Assembly: GCF_014926385.1 (NCBI RefSeq)
Contig: NZ_CP053291.1
Coordinates: forward strand, 1,612,001-1,676,000
Length of the DNA stretch: 64,000 nucleotides
Reading direction: 5' to 3'
Source: Trueperella pecoris
GTDB lineage: Bacteria > Actinomycetota > Actinomycetes > Actinomycetales > Actinomycetaceae
Under the pieces are notes generated by a model. That model made no database searches and had not been told where the DNA came from. It worked only from the letters and a program-made list of their open reading frames with translations. Shown piece by piece: positions 26,003 through 34,689 of this stretch. The translations under genes and the position numbers were made by a program. The stretch's first letter is position 1, and each line of letters opens with the position of its first letter.

Positions 26003-26920
26003 CTAGGGCTGGGTGGATTCGGTGCTCTGGTCTGGTGCCGGCGATTCCTCGGCCTGGGTCGGCTCTGCAGACTCGGTGGGCTTTGCCGGTGCCTTAGCCC
26101 CGGGCAGAAGCTCGAAGATGTGCCCGGTTTCGAGCAACGGTTGCGAGCCTCTGAAGACGCGGGCAACGTAGGTGCCTGCGCCGGCCACGGAAGTGCCTTG
26201 GCAGTTGACGCCCGCATTCACGCCATTCCATGCCAATGCCTGGACGGTGGTCATCCCCTTGTCGAGTAGGAGAAGCTTGGCAGCAGGGCCGGCCTGGCAC
26301 ACCTGCGAGTCGTAGACCGTCTGGTTGCCCGAGGTGAGCTGCAAGCGTAGCTCGGCGGCGTCGAAGAAACACGGCCGATCGCCCTTGTTGGTGATCGAGG
26401 CGGAGAACGTCACCGGCTTGCCCGACGTCGACCCGGTCCGTTCCACGGACGTGACCAGCATGTCAGCATCACAGGCAACGGGCTCGAATTCTGCCACCGG
26501 ATTGACCGGCGTGGTGTGGGTTTCGATCTTCGACAGCGCGTATTTGACGACGCCCACGAGGGCCACAACCGCCAACACGATCGCTACCGTGCCGAGGATG
26601 AGGTTCTTTCGCAGCCTGGCGCGTTCGGCGTCCCGCGGGCCACGAGCGCGAGTGGAGCGCGGGGCGGGGCGGGATGGCCGCTGCGGACGGCGTCGTTCCC
26701 CGTTGCGGTGCCCAGCGCGTTGGGTGCCCGTACGCGAGGCAGCGTTGCGCGACGTTCCTGTGCGCGGGCCGGCAGCCTTTGCTTCCACGCGCGCACCGGG
26801 CGTTCGCGCCGAGCCCTGAGTGCGGCCCGAACGCCCAGTGCCCTGGTTGTCGGCGGGTCGCTTGTGGGCGCGCGGACGCCCGGGTGCCTCGCGGCGCGGT
26901 CGGCGGGGATTTTCCTTCAC
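26003..26920 (-). CDS. Single-pass membrane protein with basic N-terminus
   Basis: The 305-residue protein has about 105 Arg/Pro/Gly-rich residues, one membrane helix (about 108-128, LILGTVAIVLAVVALVGVV), and an extracytoplasmic domain of about 150 residues with four Cys (VACDAD, PCFFDA, SQVCQAG, VNCQGT), ending in a Thr/Glu/Pro tail. The outer domain looks like a small beta-sandwich similar to DUF4232-type domains, but I do not recognise it firmly. Four conserved Cys could form two disulfides. It is convergent with radA and divergent from mutY. Confidence 0.65.
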   Translation of the reverse strand: MKENPRRPRREAPGRPRAHKRPADNQGTGRSGRTQGSARTPGARVEAKAAGPRTGTSRNAASRTGTQRAGHRNGERRRPQRPSRPAPRSTRARGPRDAERARLRKNLILGTVAIVLAVVALVGVVKYALSKIETHTTPVNPVAEFEPVACDADMLVTSVERTGSTSGKPVTFSASITNKGDRPCFFDAAELRLQLTSGNQTVYDSQVCQAGPAAKLLLLDKGMTTVQALAWNGVNAGVNCQGTSVAGAGTYVARVFRGSQPLLETGHIFELLPGAKAPAKPTESAEPTQAEESPAPDQSTESTQP

Positions 26921-27017
26921 GCCTTTTACCGTATCGGCAAATGAGTTACTCGGGAGCGATGCACGCCGCGGGCGCTCGCCACACCTTTTGGGCGCGCACT
27001 ATCGGGCGCCGACTATA

Positions 27018-27902
27018 GTGAGTCGGGTGGCACCCGAACCGAACTCCGCCTACGTGGCCCTCGCCCGCTGGTACGCGGCCAATGCCCGCGATCTGCCCTG
27101 GCGGCACACCACCGATCCGTGGGCGATCCTCCTGTGCGAAATCATGAGCCAGCAAACCCCGGTGTCCCGCGTCGAGCCGGTGTGGCGGGCGTGGATGGAG
27201 CGCTGGCCCACTCCAGCCGATCTAGCGGCGGCCTCGCCGGCGGAGGTCCTCATCGCCTGGGACCGCATGGGTTACCCGCGCCGCGCCCTGCGCTTGCAGG
27301 AGGCCGCCCGTATGATCACGGAGCGTGGATCCTTCCCGGCCAGCTACGAGGAGTTGCTGGCGTTGCCCGGCGTCGGGCCCTACACCGCTGCCGCGGTGGT
27401 GGCCTTCGCCTATCGTGGCTATTCGGTGGTTCTCGATACGAACATTCGCCGGGTGCTCGCGCGGTGGCACGGCCAGGCCCTACCCGCTCCTTCCCAAACC
27501 AAGGCCGAGGTGGACCGGGCACGTAGCTTCGTCCCGCACGGCGATCGGGCCTGGCGGTGGAACGCGGCGATCATGGAGTTCGGCGCGCTGGTGTGCACCG
27601 CCCGGGCGCCGGCGTGCCAGACCTGCCCGTTGGCCGGCGAGTGCGAGTGGAATCTGGCGGGCCAGCCCGCGGACGTTCACGCTCCACGCCGCCGCCCGCA
27701 GGCCTGGGAGGGAACGAACCGGCAGGCGCGCGGGCAGATCATGGCCGCCCTCCGCCGCGAGGCGCACACGTTCGAGGGGCTCCTGTCCGCGACGGGGCTG
27801 AGCGTCCAGCGCTTCGGGCCCGCCCTGGACGGCCTGCTCACCGACGGCTTGGTCGAGCAAGTCGGCGCCCAGTTCCGCCTTCCGCTAGCATCGAACGCAT
27901 GA
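27018..27902 (+). CDS. mutY: A/G-specific adenine DNA glycosylase
   Basis: MutY removes adenine mispaired with 8-oxoguanine. Visible are LCEIMSQQTPV (catalytic Glu), the helix-hairpin-helix LPGVGPYTAAAVVAFAY, the catalytic Asp in VVLDTNIRR and the four-Cys iron-sulfur loop CTARAPACQTCPLAGEC (C-x6-C-x2-C-x5-C). About 294 residues is typical of actinobacterial MutY. The start is uncertain: GTG 27018 or GTG 27027, both with weak ribosome sites. A longer frame exists but runs across the divergent upstream gene. Confidence 0.9.
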   Translation: MSRVAPEPNSAYVALARWYAANARDLPWRHTTDPWAILLCEIMSQQTPVSRVEPVWRAWMERWPTPADLAAASPAEVLIAWDRMGYPRRALRLQEAARMITERGSFPASYEELLALPGVGPYTAAAVVAFAYRGYSVVLDTNIRRVLARWHGQALPAPSQTKAEVDRARSFVPHGDRAWRWNAAIMEFGALVCTARAPACQTCPLAGECEWNLAGQPADVHAPRRRPQAWEGTNRQARGQIMAALRREAHTFEGLLSATGLSVQRFGPALDGLLTDGLVEQVGAQFRLPLASNA

Positions 27903-28282
27903 ATGAACAGCTCTTGGCCCGCGTGGGCGGCGTCCTCGCGCTCGCATCGTTGACCATTTTCGCCGTCGGGCTCCTGGTGCAGATGGCCGGCGATCGCACG
28001 GCGTTCGCCACCATCATCGCCGGCGGCACGGGCCTGGTGCTCGTGGTCAGCGCGGTGCGGCTGATTCTGCTGTCGGGCGCGCCTGGCACGACGCCGTCGG
28101 CGATCGGTTTCCTGCGCAAGGCGGCGTTGGCCTCGCTCATCATCGCACTGGCGGGTTGTGCCGCGGCCGCGATCGTCGGCCCGAGTCTGGTGACCGCGCT
28201 GGTTTTGGGGCTCGTCGGCCTCCAGGCTCCGATCGTGTTGATGCTGGCGGCCGGGTTCCTCGCAGGTGCCGGGCTCGACTAG
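27899..28282 (+). CDS. Small four-helix membrane protein
   Basis: The 127-residue protein has four hydrophobic helices and few charged residues. The ATG overlaps the mutY stop as ATGA, so it is co-translated with mutY. The end overlaps the convergent acetyltransferase by four bases. I recognise no family; the sequence is consistent with an integral membrane protein of unknown function. Confidence 0.65.
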   Translation: MNEQLLARVGGVLALASLTIFAVGLLVQMAGDRTAFATIIAGGTGLVLVVSAVRLILLSGAPGTTPSAIGFLRKAALASLIIALAGCAAAAIVGPSLVTALVLGLVGLQAPIVLMLAAGFLAGAGLD

Positions 28283-28767
28283 AGCTCTTTGAGCATCCGA
28301 TAATTACCCAGCGTGTTGGGTTTGACGCGGGCGAGGTCGAGGAATTCGGCGGTTCCGTCGTCGTGCGAACGAAGAATCTCCTGGTAGACGTCCACCCCCA
28401 CGGGCGTCCCCTCGATGGGGTGGAAGCCGGCGCGCGCGAAGAAGTCGACTTCGAAGGTCAGGCAGAAGAGGCGCCGGATGCCCAGGGCGGCGGCGCGTGC
28501 CTCCAGCTCGGCGACGATCGCCCGGCCCAGCCCGCGCCCGAGGTAGTCTTCCTTGACGGCGAGCGTGCGAATCTCGGCGATGTCTTCCCAAAAGACGTGC
28601 AGGGCACCACACGCCACGACCTCGCCGTCGACCTCCACGACCACGAATTCTTGAAGGTGTTCAAAGTAGTCAATGAGGTCTTTGGAGATGAGGATGCGCT
28701 GATGGGCGTAGGGACGCACGATCTCGGCGATGGCCCGCACGTCACGAGCTGTGGCCGGGCGAATCAT
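28279..28767 (-). CDS. GNAT acetyltransferase, amino-acid N-acetyltransferase type
   Basis: The 162-residue GNAT protein has the acetyl-CoA loop IRTLAVKEDYLGRGLGRAIV and the ending FARAGFHPIEGTPVGVDVYQ found in short ArgA-like glutamate N-acetyltransferases of actinobacteria. A role in arginine biosynthesis is therefore possible but not supported by neighbours. It overlaps the SorC-type regulator stop by ATGA, so the two are co-transcribed. Confidence 0.75.
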   Translation of the reverse strand: MIRPATARDVRAIAEIVRPYAHQRILISKDLIDYFEHLQEFVVVEVDGEVVACGALHVFWEDIAEIRTLAVKEDYLGRGLGRAIVAELEARAAALGIRRLFCLTFEVDFFARAGFHPIEGTPVGVDVYQEILRSHDDGTAEFLDLARVKPNTLGNYRMLKEL

Positions 28768-29744
28768 TTTCCGGCCTTGATGGAACGCAAGGCGTATTCG
28801 TGGAGGAGCTCGGCTGAGTCTTCGTCGATGATGAGGTCGGTGATGACCCCTGCGAGCAGGGCGGCCACGGTGGCGGGAATCTTGTCCGCGCCCGAGACGA
28901 CGCCGATGCGCTGGGGAATCTGCCGAAGAAGGGTCGGCGTGGGTCCCGAGGCCCGCGAGTTAATCTCGAGGTCTTCCCAGCTGCCGTCCCCGCGCAGGAG
29001 CACCGTGCAGATATCGCCAACGACACCGTCCTCGCGCAGCTTTTCGAGCTCGCCCTTGCTGAGGTAGCCGCCGGAGTAGACCATTGAGGGGGTCTTGGAG
29101 GTCAGCGATCCGATGCCGAACAGCGCGATGTCGGCCCGTTGCTGGACCTCGCGCACGGCGTTGATCGAGCGCTCGCGCCACAGCGCCTCGCGGGTGGCAG
29201 CGAAGTCGAAGAAGGCGGGCACGGCGAAGTATTGGACGGCTGCACCGAAGGCCTTGCCGAAGGCCTCCATGAGCGAGCCGGCGTAGGGCACGCCGGTGGT
29301 GGAGGCATTGGCGGCGCCGTTAAGCTGGACGGCGATCGAGCCGCGGGCTGGGCGAGGCACGAGGTGGTCCACGATGGCGGCGACGGTGTTACCCCAGGCC
29401 AAGCCGATGATGGTGTCCGGCTTCATGAGGTTTGAGACGGTGATGCCGGCTACCTGGGCCACGGCGTTGAGGCGGCGCGTCTCGTTGACTCCGAAGGGAA
29501 CGGGGACCACCTTGACGCGTACGTTGAACATCTGGGCGATGCGTGCCTGCATCTCGCCGGCTGCCTCCTCGGGCGGGTGGATGGTCACCTGGACGAGACC
29601 TTCGTCCTTGGCTTCGGCGATCAGGCGCGAGACCGTGGAGCGTGACACGGAGAGCCGGCGGGCGATGGACTCCATCGTCTCCCCCTGCACGAAGTGCATG
29701 ACGGCGGCTTCGTATGCCGCTAGAGAGCGGTCTTGTCTATTCAT
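28764..29744 (-). CDS. SorC-family sugar-binding transcriptional regulator (likely glp regulator)
   Basis: The 326-residue protein has an N-terminal helix-turn-helix (about 23-46, ESIARRLSVSRSTVSRLIAE) and a C-terminal sugar-phosphate-binding domain of the SorC/DeoR effector type (LAWGNTVAAIVDHL, FGIGSL, GDICTVLL). I start at ATG 29744 with AAAGGAG nine bases upstream; an in-frame start at 29792 is rejected. It is divergent from glpABC, so control of glycerol-3-phosphate genes is likely. A phosphorylated triose or glycerol-3-phosphate would be a plausible effector (inference). Confidence 0.82.
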   Translation of the reverse strand: MNRQDRSLAAYEAAVMHFVQGETMESIARRLSVSRSTVSRLIAEAKDEGLVQVTIHPPEEAAGEMQARIAQMFNVRVKVVPVPFGVNETRRLNAVAQVAGITVSNLMKPDTIIGLAWGNTVAAIVDHLVPRPARGSIAVQLNGAANASTTGVPYAGSLMEAFGKAFGAAVQYFAVPAFFDFAATREALWRERSINAVREVQQRADIALFGIGSLTSKTPSMVYSGGYLSKGELEKLREDGVVGDICTVLLRGDGSWEDLEINSRASGPTPTLLRQIPQRIGVVSGADKIPATVAALLAGVITDLIIDEDSAELLHEYALRSIKAGK

Positions 29745-29806
29745 CGAGGTCGTCTCCTTTAGCGATTGGTTCATTCTATACGCATTGTGCAAGTGATTTC
29801 AGGTTC

Positions 29807-29834
29807 GTTGAACGCCCGTGCACACTTGGGCAAC
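29807..29834. promoter_or_regulatory. Candidate regulator site between the SorC-type gene and glpA
   Basis: A 28-bp imperfect palindrome is centred on GTGCAC (29818-29823), with GTTG at the left end (29807-29810) and CAAC at the right end (29831-29834), plus symmetric C and G inside. The string CGTGCACACTT recurs upstream of glpF. The position in the divergent gap, 88 bases before glpA, suits an operator. Confidence 0.5.
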
Positions 29835-29921
29835 TTTTCCCGATTCACCCCCGATTGGCCCACCGCCCCTTTCTTACGACGTAAATTGGAATTAAGTTTC
29901 CGCGTAGAAATCGGATGAACG

Positions 29922-31574
29922 ATGAAAACTATAAACACCAATGTTGTTGTTATAGGCGGAGGAGCGACGGGAGCAGGTGCTCTACGAGACCTTGCCATGC
30001 GTGGCTTCGACGCCGTCCTAGTAGAACGTGCCGACTTGGCGCAAGGGACCTCTGGACGTTTCCATGGGCTGCTCCATTCTGGCGGCCGTTACGTCATTTC
30101 GGATCCTCACTCGGCAACCGAGTGCGCCGAGGAGAACGAGATTCTCCGCCGCATTCACGCCGATTCCGTGGAGGAGACCGGCGGCCTGTTCGTCGTCGGG
30201 CCAAATGACGATCCGGAGTTCTCCACGCGATTCCTGCCCGCCGCCCGCGAGACCCGCGTGCCGGCCGAGGAGCTGGACGTAGCCGAGGCGTTGCGCATCG
30301 AACCCCGCCTAAATCCCGGCATCCAGCGCGCGTTCCGCGTGCGTGACGGTTCCATCGACGGTTGGGGCATGGTCTGGGGTGCGGTCGAGTCCGCCAAGGC
30401 CTACGGCGCCCAGTGCCTGACCTACCACCGCGTGACCAAGATTGAAAGCGAAAACGGTCAGGTCTCCCAGGTGATCTGCACGGACGAGAAGACGGGCGAG
30501 GAAGTCCGCATCAACTGCCGCGCAGCCATCAACTGCGGCGGCCCGTGGGCCGGCCAGATCGCCAAGATGGCCGGGTGCCACGGCGTCGACGTCGTGCCCG
30601 GGCGCGGCATCATGATCGCCATGAACCACCGCCTCGTCAACCACGTGGTCAACCGCTGTATCCACCCCGCCGACGGCGACATCATCGTCCCGGCACACAC
30701 CGTCTCCATCATTGGCACCACCGATCAGAAGGAAGACGATCCGGACTTCCTCGTGATCCGCAACTCCGAGGTCCAGCAGATGCTGGATTCGGGCGAGGAC
30801 CTCGTCCCGGGCTTCCGCAAGGCACGCGCGGTTCACGCGTGGGCCGGCGCCCGCCCGCTGGTCAAGGACTCCCGCGTCGATGCCTCCGACACCCGCCACA
30901 TGTCCCGCGGCATGTCGATCATCGATCACTCCAGCCGCGACGGCGTCAAGGGCTTCTTCACCATCGCCGGCGGCAAGCTCACCACCTACCGTCTCATGGC
31001 GAAGAACATCGTCGACGCGCTGCTTCACCAGCTCGGCGAGTACGTCGAGTGCACGACGGCGAACGAGGCCGTTCCCTCGCACGCCACCCGCACTCACCGC
31101 GTCTCCGACCGCCTCCACGAGGCCGAAGTCGACCGCTTCGAGGATCCGATCATTTGCGAATGCGAGCTACTGCCCCGCTCGAGCATCGAAAAGGAGCTCG
31201 ACAAGCAGCCCGCCGCCAACCTCGACGACATTCGCCGTCGCACCCGCCTCGGGATGGGCCCCTGCCAGGGAACCTTCTGTGGAATGCGTGCCGCGGGCAT
31301 CATGCACGAGGTCGCCGCGAAGTCGCTTGATCGCGAGGCGAACGCCGACCGCACGTCGTCGATGTTGCGCCTGTTCGTCAAGAACCGCTACTCGGGCCTC
31401 GAGTCGCTCATGTACGGCGAGCAGTTGCGCGAGGCGGCCCTCAACAAGTGGATCCTTGCGGGCAACCTCGACATCGATCACCTGCCGGCGCCCTCGGAGG
31501 AGGCCGTACGAGCAACTGGCGACCTCGAACTCATCCACGGACGTCCCGCGACAGAAGTAAAGGAGAGCGAATAA
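29922..31574 (+). CDS. glpA: Anaerobic glycerol-3-phosphate dehydrogenase subunit A
   Basis: GlpA is the catalytic FAD subunit oxidising glycerol-3-phosphate to dihydroxyacetone phosphate. In 550 residues, VVVIGGGATGAGALRDLAMR is the FAD motif. The C-terminal GlpA-specific extension carries a BFD-like [2Fe-2S] domain with CECELLPRSS and GPCQGTFCG, which separates it from the aerobic GlpD. It shares one base with glpB (TAATG) and lacks an obvious strong ribosome site. Confidence 0.94.
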   Translation: MKTINTNVVVIGGGATGAGALRDLAMRGFDAVLVERADLAQGTSGRFHGLLHSGGRYVISDPHSATECAEENEILRRIHADSVEETGGLFVVGPNDDPEFSTRFLPAARETRVPAEELDVAEALRIEPRLNPGIQRAFRVRDGSIDGWGMVWGAVESAKAYGAQCLTYHRVTKIESENGQVSQVICTDEKTGEEVRINCRAAINCGGPWAGQIAKMAGCHGVDVVPGRGIMIAMNHRLVNHVVNRCIHPADGDIIVPAHTVSIIGTTDQKEDDPDFLVIRNSEVQQMLDSGEDLVPGFRKARAVHAWAGARPLVKDSRVDASDTRHMSRGMSIIDHSSRDGVKGFFTIAGGKLTTYRLMAKNIVDALLHQLGEYVECTTANEAVPSHATRTHRVSDRLHEAEVDRFEDPIICECELLPRSSIEKELDKQPAANLDDIRRRTRLGMGPCQGTFCGMRAAGIMHEVAAKSLDREANADRTSSMLRLFVKNRYSGLESLMYGEQLREAALNKWILAGNLDIDHLPAPSEEAVRATGDLELIHGRPATEVKESE

Positions 31575-32842
31575 TGCGCATCATTGTGATTGGCACCGGC
31601 CTTGCTGGGCTGACGAGCGCCTTGAAACTACGCGAAGCCGGCCACCACGTCGACATCGTGACCAAGGGCTGGGGCGGGTTGCTCCTGTCCTCCGGCACGC
31701 TCAGCGTCTACGGGTGGCGCAAGGATGGCCGCCCGATTTCCGAGCCGTACGCGGCCATCGACGAGCTGGTCGACGCCGAGCCGACCCACCCCTATGCGGC
31801 CATCGGCACGGACGCCGTCCGCGAGGGCGTCGACTGGCTACGCTCCACCACCGGGCTGTTCGCCGAGGCGGACGACCACAACGTCCTCATCCCGACGGCG
31901 ATCGGCGCGGTTCGCCCCACCCTTGCGGTGCAGAACACCATGGTTCCCGCCCTTGTGGAGGACGCAAAGAAGTTCCTCGTGGTGGGCATCCGCCAGTTCC
32001 GGGACTTCCCGGCGGCCTTCATCGCAGACAACCTGGCCCGCACGCCGCTGGCCAAGATCGAGGCCCGTTCGGTCACGATCTCGGTAGCTCCGCGCAAGCC
32101 GGAGGCTGACTCCACGGGCACGACATTCGCCCGCGCTTTCGACGGGACGGCCGGACTCGACGGCCCCGCCACCCGCGACGCCTTGGTCCACGAGCTACGC
32201 GCCCATGTCAAGGACGACGAGACGGTCCTCCTGCCGGCGATCCTGGGCTTCTCCCCCGACGCCTACGCGGAGATCTCCGCCGAACTCGGCGTCCCCGTGG
32301 GAGAGGTGCCGGTGCCGCCGCCGTCGATTCCCGGCCGCCGCATCAACGACCTCCTCATTCAGCGTTGCCGCGACAAGAGGGTGGACATCTCACTCAACGC
32401 CGAGGTCGTCGGCTTCGAGGCCGAGGGCAAGCACGTCACTGCCCTCAAGGTCCAGCGCGCCGGCCGCGTCACCACCGACAAGGTCGACGCCGTCGTCTAC
32501 GCCGGTGGCGGCCTCGAATCGGGAGCAATCCACCGCGATTCGTACGGCGAGATCCGCGAGCGCGTCTTCGACCTGCCGCTGGCGTTCCTCGACGCCGAGG
32601 ACCCGGAGACGACCGGCGTGACCGGAAACGTCGTCGTCGACGGCAAGGACATCTTCGGAAGTGGCGTGAGCGTCAACGCGGACATGCTCGCCCTTGACGG
32701 GTCGGAGCCCGCCTACGACAACCTCTACTGCGTGGGGTCGCTCATCGGCGGCGCCCGTCCGTGGAGCGAGAAGTCCGGCGAGGGTATCGCGCTCGGAAGT
32801 GCCATCGCCGCCACCCGCGCTATCTTGAGGAAGAAGGACTAA
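31574..32842 (+). CDS. glpB: Anaerobic glycerol-3-phosphate dehydrogenase subunit B
   Basis: GlpB is the 422-residue FMN-binding subunit. It starts MRIIVIGTGLAGLTSALKLR (flavin motif) and includes GWGGLLLSSGTLSVYGW, typical of GlpB, with a C-terminal GARPWSEKSGEGIALGSAIA. The ATG overlaps the glpA stop as TAATG, and glpC starts two bases after the stop, so the complex subunits are made together. Confidence 0.92.
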   Translation: MRIIVIGTGLAGLTSALKLREAGHHVDIVTKGWGGLLLSSGTLSVYGWRKDGRPISEPYAAIDELVDAEPTHPYAAIGTDAVREGVDWLRSTTGLFAEADDHNVLIPTAIGAVRPTLAVQNTMVPALVEDAKKFLVVGIRQFRDFPAAFIADNLARTPLAKIEARSVTISVAPRKPEADSTGTTFARAFDGTAGLDGPATRDALVHELRAHVKDDETVLLPAILGFSPDAYAEISAELGVPVGEVPVPPPSIPGRRINDLLIQRCRDKRVDISLNAEVVGFEAEGKHVTALKVQRAGRVTTDKVDAVVYAGGGLESGAIHRDSYGEIRERVFDLPLAFLDAEDPETTGVTGNVVVDGKDIFGSGVSVNADMLALDGSEPAYDNLYCVGSLIGGARPWSEKSGEGIALGSAIAATRAILRKKD

Positions 32843-32844
32843 TC

Positions 32845-34089
32845 ATGACTACCGTCGTCAATCCCCTCGAACACGCCAAGGCCTCCCTGGCCCGCGCCTC
32901 ACTTGACGCGTGCGTCAAGTGCACGATCTGCGAGTCGCAATGCCCGGTGGTCCGCTCAACCCCGCTCTTCAGCGGCCCGAAGTTCGTCGGCCCCCAGGCC
33001 GAACGCTTCCGCAACGGCGCCAGCGTGGACAAGTCGCTCGACTACTGCTCCGGGTGCTCAATCTGCACCACGGTGTGCCCGCAGGGCGTGAAGATCGCGG
33101 AGATCAACGCCCAGGCACGTGCGGTCATGAAGGCCGACCATATGCCGTTGCGCGACCGCCTCATCACCCAGACCGAGCTTGAGGGCAAGCTCATGACGCC
33201 CTTCGCCCCCATCGCCAACGTGGCGATGAAGACCAAGCCGATCCGTGTGATTGTGGAAAAGGTCGTCGGCGTTCACCGCGACGCCCCCGTCCCCGAGGCC
33301 CAGACCTCCACCTTCATGAGCTGGTTTAAGAAGCACGAAAAGGAACGCACCGGCCCCTTCCCCAAGGGCCCGATCGTGTTCTTCCACGGCTGCGCCGGCG
33401 GCTACTTCGAGGTCTCCACGTCCAAGGCCACGGTCGAGGTGCTCGAAAAGCTCGGCTACGAGGTGCTCGTGCCCAAGCAGGGATGTTGCGGCCTCGCCCA
33501 GCAGTCCAACGGCCTGTTCGGCGGCGCCACCAAGAAGGTCCGCCAGCTGTGCGACCAGCTCAACTCCGCCGGCAAGGATCTCACGATCGTTTCGTCGTCG
33601 GGCTCGTGTGCCGGCATGCTGCGCCACGAGGCCCACGAGATCATGGGCCTCGACGATCCCACGTTGCTCGACGTCGGCTCGCGCACGGTTGAGACTTCCG
33701 AGTTCATCCTCGAACTCATGGACAACGGGGAGTTCCCCTTCGAGGAGCTCAAGCCGTGGGATATTACCATCCCCTACCACCAGCCGTGCCAGGTCAAGAG
33801 CCAGGGCATCGGCAAGCCAGCCATCCGAATGATGGAGGCGGTTCCCGGCGTCAAGGTGGTCGAGTCCGGCGAGGCCTGCTGTGGCATCGCGGGTACCTAC
33901 GGTCTGAAGAAGGAAAAGTTCGAGGTCGCCCAGGCTGTGGGCAAGCCGCTGTTCGACATGGTCAAGCGCACCAATCCCAAACTGGCTGCCTGTGAGACCG
34001 AGACCTGCCGCTGGCAGATCCGCAAGGGCACCGGCGCCACGGTGGTTCATCCGATCGAGATTATCCATCGCGCGCTCGGGCTGGCCTAG
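32845..34089 (+). CDS. glpC: Anaerobic glycerol-3-phosphate dehydrogenase subunit C
   Basis: GlpC is the 414-residue iron-sulfur subunit that tethers GlpAB to the membrane and passes electrons to menaquinone. It has two [4Fe-4S] motifs, CVKCTICESQCP and CSGCSICTTVCPQG, and two CCG domains (KQGCCGLAQQS, GEACCGIAGTYG). The operon ends here, followed by a terminator-like inverted repeat. Confidence 0.94.
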   Translation: MTTVVNPLEHAKASLARASLDACVKCTICESQCPVVRSTPLFSGPKFVGPQAERFRNGASVDKSLDYCSGCSICTTVCPQGVKIAEINAQARAVMKADHMPLRDRLITQTELEGKLMTPFAPIANVAMKTKPIRVIVEKVVGVHRDAPVPEAQTSTFMSWFKKHEKERTGPFPKGPIVFFHGCAGGYFEVSTSKATVEVLEKLGYEVLVPKQGCCGLAQQSNGLFGGATKKVRQLCDQLNSAGKDLTIVSSSGSCAGMLRHEAHEIMGLDDPTLLDVGSRTVETSEFILELMDNGEFPFEELKPWDITIPYHQPCQVKSQGIGKPAIRMMEAVPGVKVVESGEACCGIAGTYGLKKEKFEVAQAVGKPLFDMVKRTNPKLAACETETCRWQIRKGTGATVVHPIEIIHRALGLA

Positions 34090-34101
34090 GCTCCGCTCAA
34101 T

Positions 34102-34137
34102 CGCGAGGGGCAGATCCTACGGGGTTTGCCCCTCGCG
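34102..34137. terminator. Bidirectional terminator-like inverted repeat after glpC
   Basis: CGCGAGGGGCA (34102-34112) and TGCCCCTCGCG (34127-34137) are exact reverse complements around a 14-base loop. The repeat sits between the converging glpABC operon and the membrane-protein cassette, and its right arm lies within the last codons of the minus-strand gene. Confidence 0.65.
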
Positions 34138-34689
34138 GTCGTTTCCGGTGCGGCCTACCGCGATGATGGCGGCCGCAACCATGACGCCGAGCGTGGCAAC
34201 CCATGAGCCCACATCGTTCGCCGGTGCCAAGGGCAAGGCCCACCACGCCGGCTCGCTCCATTCGTTGACGCCCTGGACCCAACACACCAGCCCGACGCCG
34301 ACGCCGCATAGCCAGCTCGCGCTTCGCAAGACGGGACCCAGCGCAACGGCGAGCGAAACGTAGAATACGGCGTCGCGCAGGATAATTCCCTGCACGCCGA
34401 TTACCGCGGTCGGCAAACTAAAAACAAGGGCGCCGGCAAGCACGTAGCCGAAATCTGCTAGCCGCCGCCAGGCAGCGCGAGGCGCAATGGCCTCGGTCGA
34501 ATCGCGCCACCGTCCGAGGAACATGGTCACGGCACCTGAGGCGCTGAGTACCAACGGCCACAGCACGTTGACCACGCCTGGTCGACCAATCACGTCAAAT
34601 CGCTCCTGCGGCACCATCGCAGTCAGAAGTATGAGCAGCGCAAGGAAACACCAAGCCGCAATCACCCCGCGTACGCGTAGCACTAGCAT
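34117..34689 (-). CDS. Polytopic membrane protein of the ABC cassette (unknown)
   Basis: The 190-residue protein has five to six hydrophobic segments separated by short loops (for example AAWCFLALLILLTAMV, GAVTMFL, LADFGYVLAGALVFSLP). It begins inside the last codons of the upstream membrane gene (seven-base overlap) and is last in the run of secreted protein, ATPase and membrane protein. No family is recognised; it may be an auxiliary permease or immunity-type protein (inference). Confidence 0.6.
   Translation of the reverse strand: MLVLRVRGVIAAWCFLALLILLTAMVPQERFDVIGRPGVVNVLWPLVLSASGAVTMFLGRWRDSTEAIAPRAAWRRLADFGYVLAGALVFSLPTAVIGVQGIILRDAVFYVSLAVALGPVLRSASWLCGVGVGLVCWVQGVNEWSEPAWWALPLAPANDVGSWVATLGVMVAAAIIAVGRTGNDREGQTP

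Noticed and set aside
26820-27017. Extended N-terminus of mutY from 26820
   Set aside because: The extension runs antisense across the start of the divergent membrane-protein gene and adds no recognised domain.
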